Shown: positions 1 through 4,893 of the stretch, in pieces
Position numbering within the stretch: position 1 is the stretch's first letter
How the letters are laid out: every line of letters begins with the position of its first letter
NCBI GenBank assembly: GCA_964506435.1
Contig: CAZDLK010000071.1
Span: forward strand, 1 to 6,732
Reading direction: 5' to 3'
DNA: 6,732 nt
Source: JAOZHU01 sp964506435
GTDB lineage: Archaea > Thermoproteota > Bathyarchaeia > Bathyarchaeales > Bathycorpusculaceae
Made by a program: the position numbers and the translations under genes
Notes under the pieces: generated by a model
The model's database searches: none
Told to the model about the DNA's origin: nothing
The model's input: only the letters and a program-made list of their open reading frames with translations

Positions 1-1
1 C

Positions 2-1252
2 CGCTCAAAGTTCAGCGCGTTACTGGATCAACTGGGTATTCCGCAGCCAGACTGGAGTAAACTTCAGTCAATAAGCGAGGCAAAGCGGTTCGCGGAGAAA
101 ATTGGTTACCCAGTTATTGTGCGTCCAAGCTATGTTTTGTCCGGCTCTGCGATGCGCGTAGCGTACAACGAGGCGATGCTGGAGAACTTTCTTAATTTGG
201 CAGCTAAAGTTTCTCGTGATCACCCAGTGGTGATTTCCAAGTTCATTGACAAGGCGAAGGAGGTTGAGGTTGACGGGGTTTCTGACGGGGAAACCTGCGT
301 TATTGGCTCTATAATGGAGCATGTGGAGAACGCGGGGGTTCACAGCGGCGACGCTACGATGAGTATTCCGCCCCAAACTTTGTCTGCTGATGTGCAGGGA
401 AAGATTGAGGATTGCACGAAACGGATTGTTAACGCTTTAAGAATTAAGGGTCCATACAACATCCAGTACCTTGTGAAAGACGGAGTTGTCCACGTTATTG
501 AATGTAACTTGCGGGCTTCGCGTTCCATGCCTTTCGTAAGCAAGACACGAGGGCTAAACCTGATTGAGTTGGCTACGTTGGCGATGCTGGGCAAGAAGTT
601 CAAGGACCTGCAGACGTGCGGTTTGCCGCCTATAATGCATGTTGGTGTTAAAGTGCCGCAGTTCAGTTTTATGCGTTTAAGCGGTGCAGACCCAGTGTTA
701 GGCGTGGAAATGCTCAGCACAGGCGAAGTGGCATGTTTGGGCGAGAGCTTCGCTGATGCTTTCTCGAAGGCGTTGCAGTCTGCGGAGTTCAGGATTCCGC
801 CGCGGGGCGGCTCGGTGCTTATAACGGTCGGCGGCGAAGAACCTAAGAGACGCGTTGTGCCATTGGCGAAGGCTTTTGAGGAGATGGGCTTCAAGATTTA
901 CGCTACGGAGCATACGGCTGAAGCGTTAAAGGCAGCGGGAATAAACACTGTGACGGTGCTCCGCAAGGTTAAGGAAGCTGATGCGAACCCGAATATCTTG
1001 GATTATCTTCAGGAGCGCAAGATAGATTTAGTCATCAACGTGCCGATGGGAGGCAAGACGAAGAGCTACTCGGATGCTTTGACAGACGGGTACATTATCC
1101 GCAGGCAAGCAGTGGAATTCAACGTTCCCGTAATCACGAACCTTGAGTTAGCTTCTGCCCTCGTGAAAGTTTTGCAGCAGAGAGAAGGCGACGGCGTCAC
1201 GGTTCGCTCTTTGAACGAGTACATGGACGAGTTACCGTGGAAACTCTGGTGA
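2..1252 (+). CDS. carB: Carbamoyl-phosphate synthase large subunit, C-terminal part (partial)
   Basis: The reading frame is open from base 2 and gives 416 residues; the N-terminal part lies outside the window. The protein makes carbamoyl phosphate from bicarbonate, ammonia and two ATP for arginine and pyrimidine synthesis in the cytoplasm. What is seen is most of the second ATP-grasp (carbamate kinase) half, with IGYPVIVRPSYVLSGSAM near residues 34-51 (nucleotide-binding strand and glycine loop) and IECNLRASRSMPFVSK near 166-181, which carries the metal-binding Glu and Asn and the following Arg. An MGS-like allosteric domain follows from about residue 271 to the end, with NVPMGGKTKSY and TDGYIIRRQAVE. 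The length beyond the equivalent point in E. coli CarB (about 400 residues) matches, so the 3' end is intact. In this family the C-terminal domain is where UMP or ornithine regulation acts; effectors cannot be read from this sequence. The gene ends 93 bp before the next + gene. Confidence 0.97.
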   Translation, partial: RSKFSALLDQLGIPQPDWSKLQSISEAKRFAEKIGYPVIVRPSYVLSGSAMRVAYNEAMLENFLNLAAKVSRDHPVVISKFIDKAKEVEVDGVSDGETCVIGSIMEHVENAGVHSGDATMSIPPQTLSADVQGKIEDCTKRIVNALRIKGPYNIQYLVKDGVVHVIECNLRASRSMPFVSKTRGLNLIELATLAMLGKKFKDLQTCGLPPIMHVGVKVPQFSFMRLSGADPVLGVEMLSTGEVACLGESFADAFSKALQSAEFRIPPRGGSVLITVGGEEPKRRVVPLAKAFEEMGFKIYATEHTAEALKAAGINTVTVLRKVKEADANPNILDYLQERKIDLVINVPMGGKTKSYSDALTDGYIIRRQAVEFNVPVITNLELASALVKVLQQREGDGVTVRSLNEYMDELPWKLW

Positions 1253-1261
1253 CCAGAACCA

Positions 1262-1288
1262 TTTTTCTCTAGGTAACTGAGAGAAAAA
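1262..1288 (+). terminator. T-rich hairpin behind carB
   Basis: A perfect 9-bp inverted repeat, TTTTTCTCT (1262-1270) and AGAGAAAAA (1280-1288), surrounds a 9-nt loop 10 bp after the carB stop codon. The T-rich left arm fits archaeal U-tract termination, but there is no T-run after the stem. It could instead be an operator for the next gene, whose TATA-like element begins at 1291. The stem is seen directly; its role is inferred. Confidence 0.4.
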
Positions 1289-1298
1289 CCATTTAAAC
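1283..1298 (+). promoter_or_regulatory. Candidate BRE/TATA promoter of the toroid-flavodoxin unit
   Basis: A purine-rich GAAAAACC (1283-1290) directly precedes ATTTAAAC (1291-1298), resembling an archaeal BRE plus TATA box. A start about 25 bp downstream (near 1320) would give a leader of roughly 25 nt before the ATG at 1346. CTTAAAC at 1306-1312 is a weaker alternative. The left edge overlaps the inverted repeat 1262-1288. Confidence 0.4.
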
Positions 1299-1345
1299 GC
1301 AAAGACTTAAACAGAAAACTATGTTTTCACGAGAAGTGACTGAAT

Positions 1346-2350
1346 ATGGGCGATTGGAAATCATTGTTGAAAGCTGACCCAGTGAACTGGCTGTTGGAAG
1401 AAGATAACCCGTCCGTTCGGTATTTCACGTTAACAGAACTGTTGGGCAAACCAGTAAACGATTCTGAAGTGGAAAACGCCAAAAACGCGATTATGAATGT
1501 CGGGGTAGTCCCGCGGATTCTGTCTAAACAGAACGAGGAGGGTTACTGGGAGACGCCAACAGCATTTTACACTGCTAAGTACAAGGGAACAGTGTGGCAA
1601 CTCATGATTTTGGCGGAACTTGGCGCAGACGGAAGTGACAGCCGCGTTAGAAAAGCGTGCGAATTTATTCTTGCAAACTCTCAGAATGCAGAAGGCGGCT
1701 TTTCCATGCACGCATCTGCTAAAACTGGCGGAGGCAGACGCAGTGAAGTAATACCGTGCCTAACGGGTAACATGGTTTGGAGCCTAATTAGATTAGGCTA
1801 TCTGGAAGACCCGAGAGTCCAGTGCGGAATTAACTGGATTGCCACTTACCAAAGATTTGACGACGGAGAAAGAGAAGCACTGAAAGGCTGGCCTTACGAT
1901 AGATTCGTCATGTGCTGGGGAAAACACAGTTGCCACATGGGTGCAGTTAAAGCGCTAAAGGCTTTAGCGGAGATTCCAGCCGACAAAAGAACCATGGAAG
2001 TGGAAGCCACAATTAGAAATGGCTCTGAGCACATGCTTAAGCATCACATTTACAAGAGGAGCCACGATTTAAGCAAAGTGTCCAAGCCAGGCTGGCTGCG
2101 GTTTGGCTTTCCGCTGATGTACCAGACGGATGCTTTGGAGGTTTTCGGTATACTGACGAAGCTGGGTTATAAGGATGAGCGGATGCAGGAAACCGTTGAT
2201 TTAGTGCTTTCAAAGCAAGACGCTCAAGGCAAATGGAAACTGGAAAATACGTTCAACGGAAGATTCCAAACCAACATTGAGCGGAAAGGCGAAACCAGCA
2301 AATGGATAACCTTAAAGGCGCTTGAAACGCTAAAAAGATACTACAGTTAA
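1346..2350 (+). CDS. Alpha-alpha toroid protein, prenyltransferase/squalene-cyclase-like
   Basis: This 334-residue soluble protein has helical repeats of the terpenoid cyclase / protein prenyltransferase fold. QW-like segments are visible at NEEGYWETPT (63-72), NSQNAEGGFS (111-120) and SKQDAQGKWKLE (289-300), each followed by a helix such as TVWQLMILAELG (82-93) or TSKWITLKALETL (317-329). It begins with WLLEEDNPSVRYFTLTELL, typical of a widespread archaeal and Chloroflexota family that databases often mislabel as a nitrogen-fixation or NifH protein; nothing here resembles nitrogenase reductase. A Cys/His cluster, CWGKHSCHMG (190-199), could bind metal. No DXDD motif of class II cyclases is present, so true terpene cyclisation is not supported. 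No signal peptide or membrane segment is seen. The ATG at 1346 follows GTGA at 1335-1338, a modest SD. The flavodoxin gene starts 24 bp downstream, suggesting co-transcription. Fold confidence is good; substrate unknown. Confidence 0.85.
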   Translation: MGDWKSLLKADPVNWLLEEDNPSVRYFTLTELLGKPVNDSEVENAKNAIMNVGVVPRILSKQNEEGYWETPTAFYTAKYKGTVWQLMILAELGADGSDSRVRKACEFILANSQNAEGGFSMHASAKTGGGRRSEVIPCLTGNMVWSLIRLGYLEDPRVQCGINWIATYQRFDDGEREALKGWPYDRFVMCWGKHSCHMGAVKALKALAEIPADKRTMEVEATIRNGSEHMLKHHIYKRSHDLSKVSKPGWLRFGFPLMYQTDALEVFGILTKLGYKDERMQETVDLVLSKQDAQGKWKLENTFNGRFQTNIERKGETSKWITLKALETLKRYYS

Positions 2351-2356
2351 TGAATC

Positions 2357-2363
2357 GAGGGGG
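2357..2363 (+). promoter_or_regulatory. Shine-Dalgarno site fixing the GTG start of the flavodoxin
   Basis: GAGGGGG lies 11 nt before GTG 2375. It sits in the 24-bp gap after the toroid gene stop codon and supports translation of the second gene from a shared message. Confidence 0.65.
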
Positions 2364-2374
2364 AATAAGCTAAA

Positions 2375-2845
2375 GTGAAATGCCTACTAGTTGTTTATTC
2401 GTATCATCACAATAATACTCAGAAAATCGCTGAGGTCTTCGCTAAAATTTTTGATGCAAAAATAGTTAACCCCCATCAGACAGACCCCGAAAAACTAGAC
2501 GAATATGACTTAGTTGGTTTCGGTGCTGGGATAGACAGCGGAAAACACTATAAACCTCTGCTTGACCTTGCCGATAAACTACCACAGGTCACTAACAAGA
2601 AAGCATTCATTTTCTCAACCAGTGGAATTGCAGAAGCCGTTAAAAATCACTCAGCGCTTAGGGAAAAACTGCAAGCTAAAGGGTACATGATTATTGACGA
2701 ATTCAATTGCAGAGGCTTTAACACTAATAGTTTTCTCAAATACTTCGGGGGAATGAACAAGGGTAGACCTAATGCTGAAGACCTCAAACATGCGGAAGAG
2801 TTTGCCCAGAACCTGAAGCAGAATCTGAAAAGCAGTGAAGCTTGA
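2375..2845 (+). CDS. Small flavodoxin-fold protein (Flavodoxin_3-like)
   Basis: This is a 156-residue cytoplasmic flavodoxin-like protein, expected to bind FMN and carry electrons. It opens with the beta strand MKCLLVVYSY and a phosphate-binding loop HHNNT (11-15), a variant of the usual T/S-x-T-G-x-T loop. Other landmarks are the second strand YDLVGFGAGIDSG (44-56), the strand and loop AFIFSTSG (77-84), and the C-terminal CRGFNT (112-117) with GGMNKGRPNAEDL (125-137). This CRGF...G-x-PNAEDL ending is characteristic of the Flavodoxin_3-like family rather than of WrbA or classical flavodoxins. The start is GTG with GAGGGGG 11 nt upstream. It follows the toroid gene by 24 bp and ends in a hairpin with a T-run, so the two genes probably form a bicistronic unit. 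The redox partner is unknown; the toroid protein is a guess from linkage only. Confidence 0.88.
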   Translation: MKCLLVVYSYHHNNTQKIAEVFAKIFDAKIVNPHQTDPEKLDEYDLVGFGAGIDSGKHYKPLLDLADKLPQVTNKKAFIFSTSGIAEAVKNHSALREKLQAKGYMIIDEFNCRGFNTNSFLKYFGGMNKGRPNAEDLKHAEEFAQNLKQNLKSSEA

Positions 2846-2879
2846 ACAAACAACCTGAATGTTTGTTGTTTCTTTTTTG
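2845..2879 (+). terminator. Hairpin plus T-run after the flavodoxin gene
   Basis: AACAAAC (2845-2851) pairs with GTTTGTT (2861-2867) around a 9-nt loop. A T-rich tract with TTTCTTTTTTG runs to 2879. A shifted pairing, AAACAAC (2848-2854) with GTTGTTT (2865-2871), is equally possible. The tract lies between convergent genes with only 42 bp between stop codons. It reads as a terminator for the + strand; the minus strand lacks a comparable T-run. Confidence 0.65.
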
Positions 2880-2887
2880 TGGGTGGA

Positions 2888-3331
2888 TTATTTGGCCTTC
2901 TTCGGTTTTCTCTTTATCGGCAGCAGTTTCTTCAAGTCATCAACATCTTCTTTCTTCATTACTCCCATCCATAACCAGCGTCCATCATGCAACTGTTTAG
3001 TATCCTGAATCTGCCTGTGCATTTTGGGACTCAGTTCGTTTCGCATTGAAAGAGCTTTTTCGGATTCTTCTTTGCCAAGCACTATAAGGACTGTGAGTCT
3101 TCCCTTTTCTGGCATAAGTGTGCACAGAGTCTTGCCGCTTTTGCGGTACTTAACTCCCCAACCGTATTTTGCTCCACCAAATACAGTCTCGGGGATGATA
3201 TCGTAGTTTTCTTCAATAAATCGCTTTAACTCGTCCCAAGCTTCCCTTGCTGGAGCACCAATAAAATCGGTCATTTCTTTATCAGTAGGTTTGTGTTCCT
3301 TGTCGGTCATTCTTGGGAATTCTCGTATCAT
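2888..3331 (-). CDS. DUF3788 family protein
   Basis: This 147-residue soluble protein matches the layout of the DUF3788 family. An N-terminal helix pair is followed by a basic beta segment GGAKYGWGVKYRKSGKTLCT (52-71), then LTVLIVLGKEE (79-89) and a C-terminal HDGRWLWMGVMKKEDVDDLKKLLPIKRKPK region. In this family the fold is thought to be of the YdhG/DUF1801 type; biochemical function is unknown and none is claimed. Two starts are possible. ATG 3331 has GTGATC at 3334-3339, which complements the archaeal 16S 3' end at normal spacing, so it is preferred. ATG 3310 (eight codons in) begins MTDKEHKPTDKEM, closer to the usual family N-terminus, but has no good SD. The gene lies 43 nt after the tRNA on the same strand with no TATA box between them, so read-through from upstream is likely. 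Confidence 0.85.
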   Translation of the reverse strand: MIREFPRMTDKEHKPTDKEMTDFIGAPAREAWDELKRFIEENYDIIPETVFGGAKYGWGVKYRKSGKTLCTLMPEKGRLTVLIVLGKEESEKALSMRNELSPKMHRQIQDTKQLHDGRWLWMGVMKKEDVDDLKKLLPIKRKPKKAK

Positions 3332-3335
3332 AAGA

Positions 3336-3797
3336 TCACGCCGTGTTCCGAAAGGCTTCCCTTACTCCAAGGGGTGGTGCCGGGGGCGGGATTCGAGCCC
3401 GCGACTTCTGGACATCGGGCGTTTGGCCACCATTTATGTTCTCCAGATTATGAGTCTGGCGCCCTAGCCAGGCTAGGCTACCCCGGCAACGCTTGTTGCT
3501 ATGTTCTGAGCTGTTAGCTTGGAGTTTTTGGTCTATGCTGCTTTCATGACCAAGTTGGTCAGAGCCACCCTTAAAGCTAACAGCTACTACCTCAGTTTCA
3601 TTTCTGCTTGATAAAGATTTTTCACTTAACCCATCTAGTTTTGCAGTGGCATACACAACAGAGTTCCCGTGGTAGATGAACTGGGGTTTTCTAGTGTTTG
3701 CATCTAAATGAGAATAGTGCCTGCAACGCGCATAATTAGCTGTTAGAATCTGAAGTAACCCTAGCTTGCCACATTCCTCACAAGGAAACTCTGGCAC
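3336..3797 (-). CDS. Small Cys/His-rich zinc-finger-like hypothetical protein, frame runs into tRNA-Met
   Basis: From GTG 3797 the frame gives 153 residues. The first 60 or so look like a real protein: FPCEECGKLGLLQ (5-17) with a CxxC knuckle, then YARCRHYSH (23-31), a possible Cys/His second half of a zinc site, then KPQFIYHGNSVVYATAKL. I do not recognise a named family, though small archaeal zinc-ribbon proteins with a similar layout exist. Residues from about 104 onward are simply the tRNA-Met gene translated, and a 12-bp inverted repeat lies in the preceding stretch, so the true C-terminus is doubtful and the gene may be a truncated remnant. The start is also unclear: the best SD, AGGTGG (3825-3830), serves ATG 3813, which is one frame off and closes after 11 codons. 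Upstream in frame there is a stop near 3840. An integrase-linked remnant at a tRNA is possible but unproven. Confidence 0.4.
   Translation of the reverse strand: MPEFPCEECGKLGLLQILTANYARCRHYSHLDANTRKPQFIYHGNSVVYATAKLDGLSEKSLSSRNETEVVAVSFKGGSDQLGHESSIDQKLQANSSEHSNKRCRGSLAWLGRQTHNLENINGGQTPDVQKSRARIPPPAPPLGVREAFRNTA
3359..3373 (-). other. Small hairpin between tRNA-Met and the DUF3788 gene
   Basis: On the minus strand CCCTT (3373-3369) and AAGGG (3363-3359) form a 5-bp stem around a 5-nt loop, starting 1 nt after the tRNA CCA end. It could affect 3' processing of the tRNA or be incidental. There is no T-run after it, so it is not called a terminator. Confidence 0.25.
3375..3487 (-). tRNA. tRNA-Met (CAU), elongator type, intron-containing
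   Basis: The minus strand folds as a complete tRNA. The acceptor GCCGGGG (3487-3481) pairs with CCCCGGC (3385-3379), followed by discriminator A and an encoded CCA (3377-3375). The D arm is GCCT/GGGC (3478-3461), with U13-G22 as the fourth pair. The anticodon stem is CCAGA/TCTGG with loop CTCATAA, giving anticodon CAU at 3452-3450. The T arm is GCGGG-CTCGAAT-CCCGC (3402-3386). The acceptor, A73 and arms look like archaeal elongator tRNA-Met rather than initiator; tRNA-Ile2 also has a CAU gene anticodon and is less likely. Removing the 35-nt insert at 3406-3440 restores the usual variable loop AGGTC and a 78-nt RNA. No TATA-like box is visible in the 50 bp upstream. T-loop position 54 is C instead of the usual T. 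Confidence 0.92.
3406..3440 (-). other. 35-nt tRNA intron at position 45/46 (variable loop)
   Basis: The exon-intron boundaries form a bulge-helix-bulge. CTGG (3446-3443, the 3' side of the anticodon stem) pairs with CCAG (3411-3408) inside the intron. The 3-nt bulges are AGA (3442-3440, cut AG|A) and AAG (3407-3405, cut AA|G), and the inner helix ACAT/ATGT (3439-3436 and 3415-3412) continues directly. Cleavage at the standard places leaves AG + GTC, exactly the normal AGGTC variable loop. The outer helix is not formed, so the motif is a relaxed one. Splicing would need the archaeal tRNA splicing endonuclease. Non-canonical intron positions are known in Thermoproteota. Confidence 0.8.
3509..3585. 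repeat. 12-bp inverted repeat with nested palindrome just upstream of tRNA-Met
   Basis: AGCTGTTAGCTT (3509-3520) and AAGCTAACAGCT (3574-3585) are perfect reverse complements separated by 53 nt. Inside lies TGACCAA-G-TTGGTCA (3547-3561), a perfect 15-nt palindrome. As minus-strand RNA this would give a 12-bp stem closing on a second hairpin, ending 21 nt before the first base of the tRNA. A third partial copy, AGCTGTTAG, is at 3738-3746. It could be an RNA structure guiding processing, or a relic of an insertion. Confidence 0.55.
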
Positions 3798-3824
3798 ATT
3801 TAATTTTACCCATCTTGGCTTTCG

Positions 3825-3835
3825 CCACCTACCTA
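3825..3835 (-). promoter_or_regulatory. SD-like TAGGTAGGTGG upstream of the Cys/His ORF
   Basis: The minus strand reads TAGGTAGGTGG here, a tandem SD-like element 11 nt before ATG 3813 and 27 nt before GTG 3797. Spacing favours the ATG, yet that frame encodes only 11 residues starting MGKIKC. The mismatch suggests either a frame-disrupting change or a wrong choice of start for the ORF body. Confidence 0.35.
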
Positions 3836-3853
3836 ACTATAGACAGAGACCTT

Positions 3854-3879
3854 GGGGCATTCTGAGTATTTAATGCCCC
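3854..3879 (-). promoter_or_regulatory. 8-bp inverted repeat enclosing a TATA-like element (candidate promoter/operator)
   Basis: GGGGCATT (3854-3861) and AATGCCCC (3872-3879) are perfect inverted repeats with a 10-nt centre. On the minus strand, ATTAAATA (3874-3867) sits at the inner edge of the repeat and could be the TATA box for the Cys/His ORF and the tRNA, putting a start near 3843. A protein bound to the repeat would cover the TATA box. The role is inferred from position. Confidence 0.4.
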
Positions 3880-3926
3880 CTATTGAAAAACAATTTTTGG
3901 AGCACAGAGAACGCTGGAAAATGTTG

Positions 3927-3967
3927 GTCAAGAAAACTTGACTTAGGGTTAGTCAAGAAATCTTGAT
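3927..3967 (+). promoter_or_regulatory. Tandem CAAG-N4-CTTG palindromes upstream of the surface-protein gene
   Basis: GTCAAG-AAAA-CTTGAC (3927-3942) and GTCAAG-AAAT-CTTGAT (3952-3967) are two near-identical palindromes with starts exactly 25 bp apart. The second abuts a TATA-like GATAAAAAG (3965-3973). They look like paired operator sites for one dimeric regulator. The core matches the palindrome at the WrbA-like promoter (5396-5409). Confidence 0.6.
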
Positions 3968-3973
3968 AAAAAG
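3965..3973 (+). promoter_or_regulatory. Candidate TATA box of the surface-protein gene
   Basis: GATAAAAAG would place transcription start near 3994, about 20 nt before GTG 4016. It is a weak match to archaeal TATA boxes; CCTTTTAGA nearby (3975-3983) is an alternative. Confidence 0.3.
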
Positions 3974-4015
3974 ACCTTTTAGACGAAAAAGAATCTCTCT
4001 GTTTAGGTGGCTGTT

Positions 4016-4813
4016 GTGAAGAGAACATCATTAGCTTTAACAGTAATCGCCCTGCTGTCGGCGTCAATAGTGGCTGGAATGCAAACTGAGGTTGCTAATG
4101 CTAATTTCTTTCCAGGTGATGCCCTGTTAATTTACTCGCCAACTTCTACGCGGGTTTATACAAATACTTCTGTTCCACTCAGCATAGCGGCTAGTGTCGC
4201 GAATCCTACCCCGGAAGTGGTGAGCATCACTTACCGTCTTGATGAAAACTCGAATGTAACTTTGACTGATTTGAACGAGACATTGCGCAAGCCAGGCCAC
4301 ATTGATGGCTCTCAGTTTTATACAGAAGTAGTTTTGGAGAATTTAGCTGAAGGCAACCACACACTGAAAGCTTATTCAGAGGATGCTGCGGGTAAGCAGA
4401 TGTCCGCGTCAGTGGAGTTTGTCATTGACACAAGTTTCACGAGTCCGCTTTCGGTTTTGTCGCCTCAGAACGTGACTTACACTACAACTGAGGTTCCGTT
4501 GACGTTTGTTTGCCGAGAAGAAAGGGCAAATGATGGAAAATTCTCCTATGCGGCTTATATTCTGGATGGAATTGGCTCAAACTACTTTTATGATAACGTG
4601 ACTTTAGCGGATTTGTCACTCAGCAGCCATACGATCACAGTATCAGTTTGGACTGAAAGGGGCTTCTTTTCTGAAACGGTATACTTCAACATAGCTGAGC
4701 CAGAGCCTTTCCCAACAACACTAGTAATAGGCGTTATAGTGGCAGTGGTTATAATTGGATTGAGCTTACTGATTTTCTTTAAAAAAGGCAAACGCGGCGC
4801 CAATGGAAACTAA
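4016..4813 (+). CDS. Secreted, membrane-anchored Ig-like surface protein
   Basis: The preferred start is GTG 4016, 5 nt after AGGTGG (4005-4010); the in-frame GTG 4007 lies inside that SD. The product has 265 residues. It has a signal peptide MKRTSLALTVIALLSASIVAG with cleavage probably near VANA (26-29). Two beta-sandwich-like repeats follow: about 35-138 (VPLSIAASVANPTPEVVSI ... NHTLKAYSEDAAGK ... VEFVID) and about 145-226 (VPLTFVC ... AAYILDG ... SHTITVSVWTERGFFSETVYF). The C-terminal motif PEPFPTT (229-235) leads into a transmembrane helix (235-255) and a basic tail KKGKR. Six N-glycosylation sequons (N50, N80, N87, N114, N152, N194) support an outside location. This design is common among archaeal surface proteins, notably in Bathyarchaeia. 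Ligand or partner unknown. The gene is probably monocistronic. Confidence 0.82.
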   Translation: MKRTSLALTVIALLSASIVAGMQTEVANANFFPGDALLIYSPTSTRVYTNTSVPLSIAASVANPTPEVVSITYRLDENSNVTLTDLNETLRKPGHIDGSQFYTEVVLENLAEGNHTLKAYSEDAAGKQMSASVEFVIDTSFTSPLSVLSPQNVTYTTTEVPLTFVCREERANDGKFSYAAYILDGIGSNYFYDNVTLADLSLSSHTITVSVWTERGFFSETVYFNIAEPEPFPTTLVIGVIVAVVIIGLSLLIFFKKGKRGANGN

Positions 4814-4893
4814 GGTTTACTCTGAAGGCTATTTTTGATTCATCCATAAAACAGCAATGCTTTATTGAGGCCATTAGCTGCGCCTGTGGGGGA

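Noticed and set aside
340..894. A minus-strand frame of 184 residues
   Set aside because: It is antisense to the conserved CarB sequence and has no recognisable protein features.
1346..2350. Nitrogenase iron protein (NifH), the name often given to this family
   Set aside because: There is no P-loop or iron-sulfur cysteine pattern; the protein is an alpha-alpha toroid with QW-like repeats.
3241..3256. CAAG...CTTG-like sequence (CAAGCTTCCCTTG)
   Set aside because: It lies inside the DUF3788 coding region and is not a full palindrome.
3375..3487. Canonical 37/38 intron placement for the tRNA
   Set aside because: The sequence TCTGG needed to close the anticodon stem follows the loop directly, and no other copy before the T arm can pair with CCAGA; only the 45/46 placement gives a BHB and a normal variable loop.
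3293..3517. A + strand frame of 74 residues (GAGFEPATSGHRA...) opposite the tRNA
   Set aside because: It is the antisense of the tRNA-Met gene read as protein, a well-known source of false ORFs.
3870..4067. A minus-strand frame of 65 residues across the divergent intergenic region
   Set aside because: It covers the palindromes and the start of the surface-protein gene, and its sequence (FLTNPKSSFLDQ) comes from the tandem repeats.
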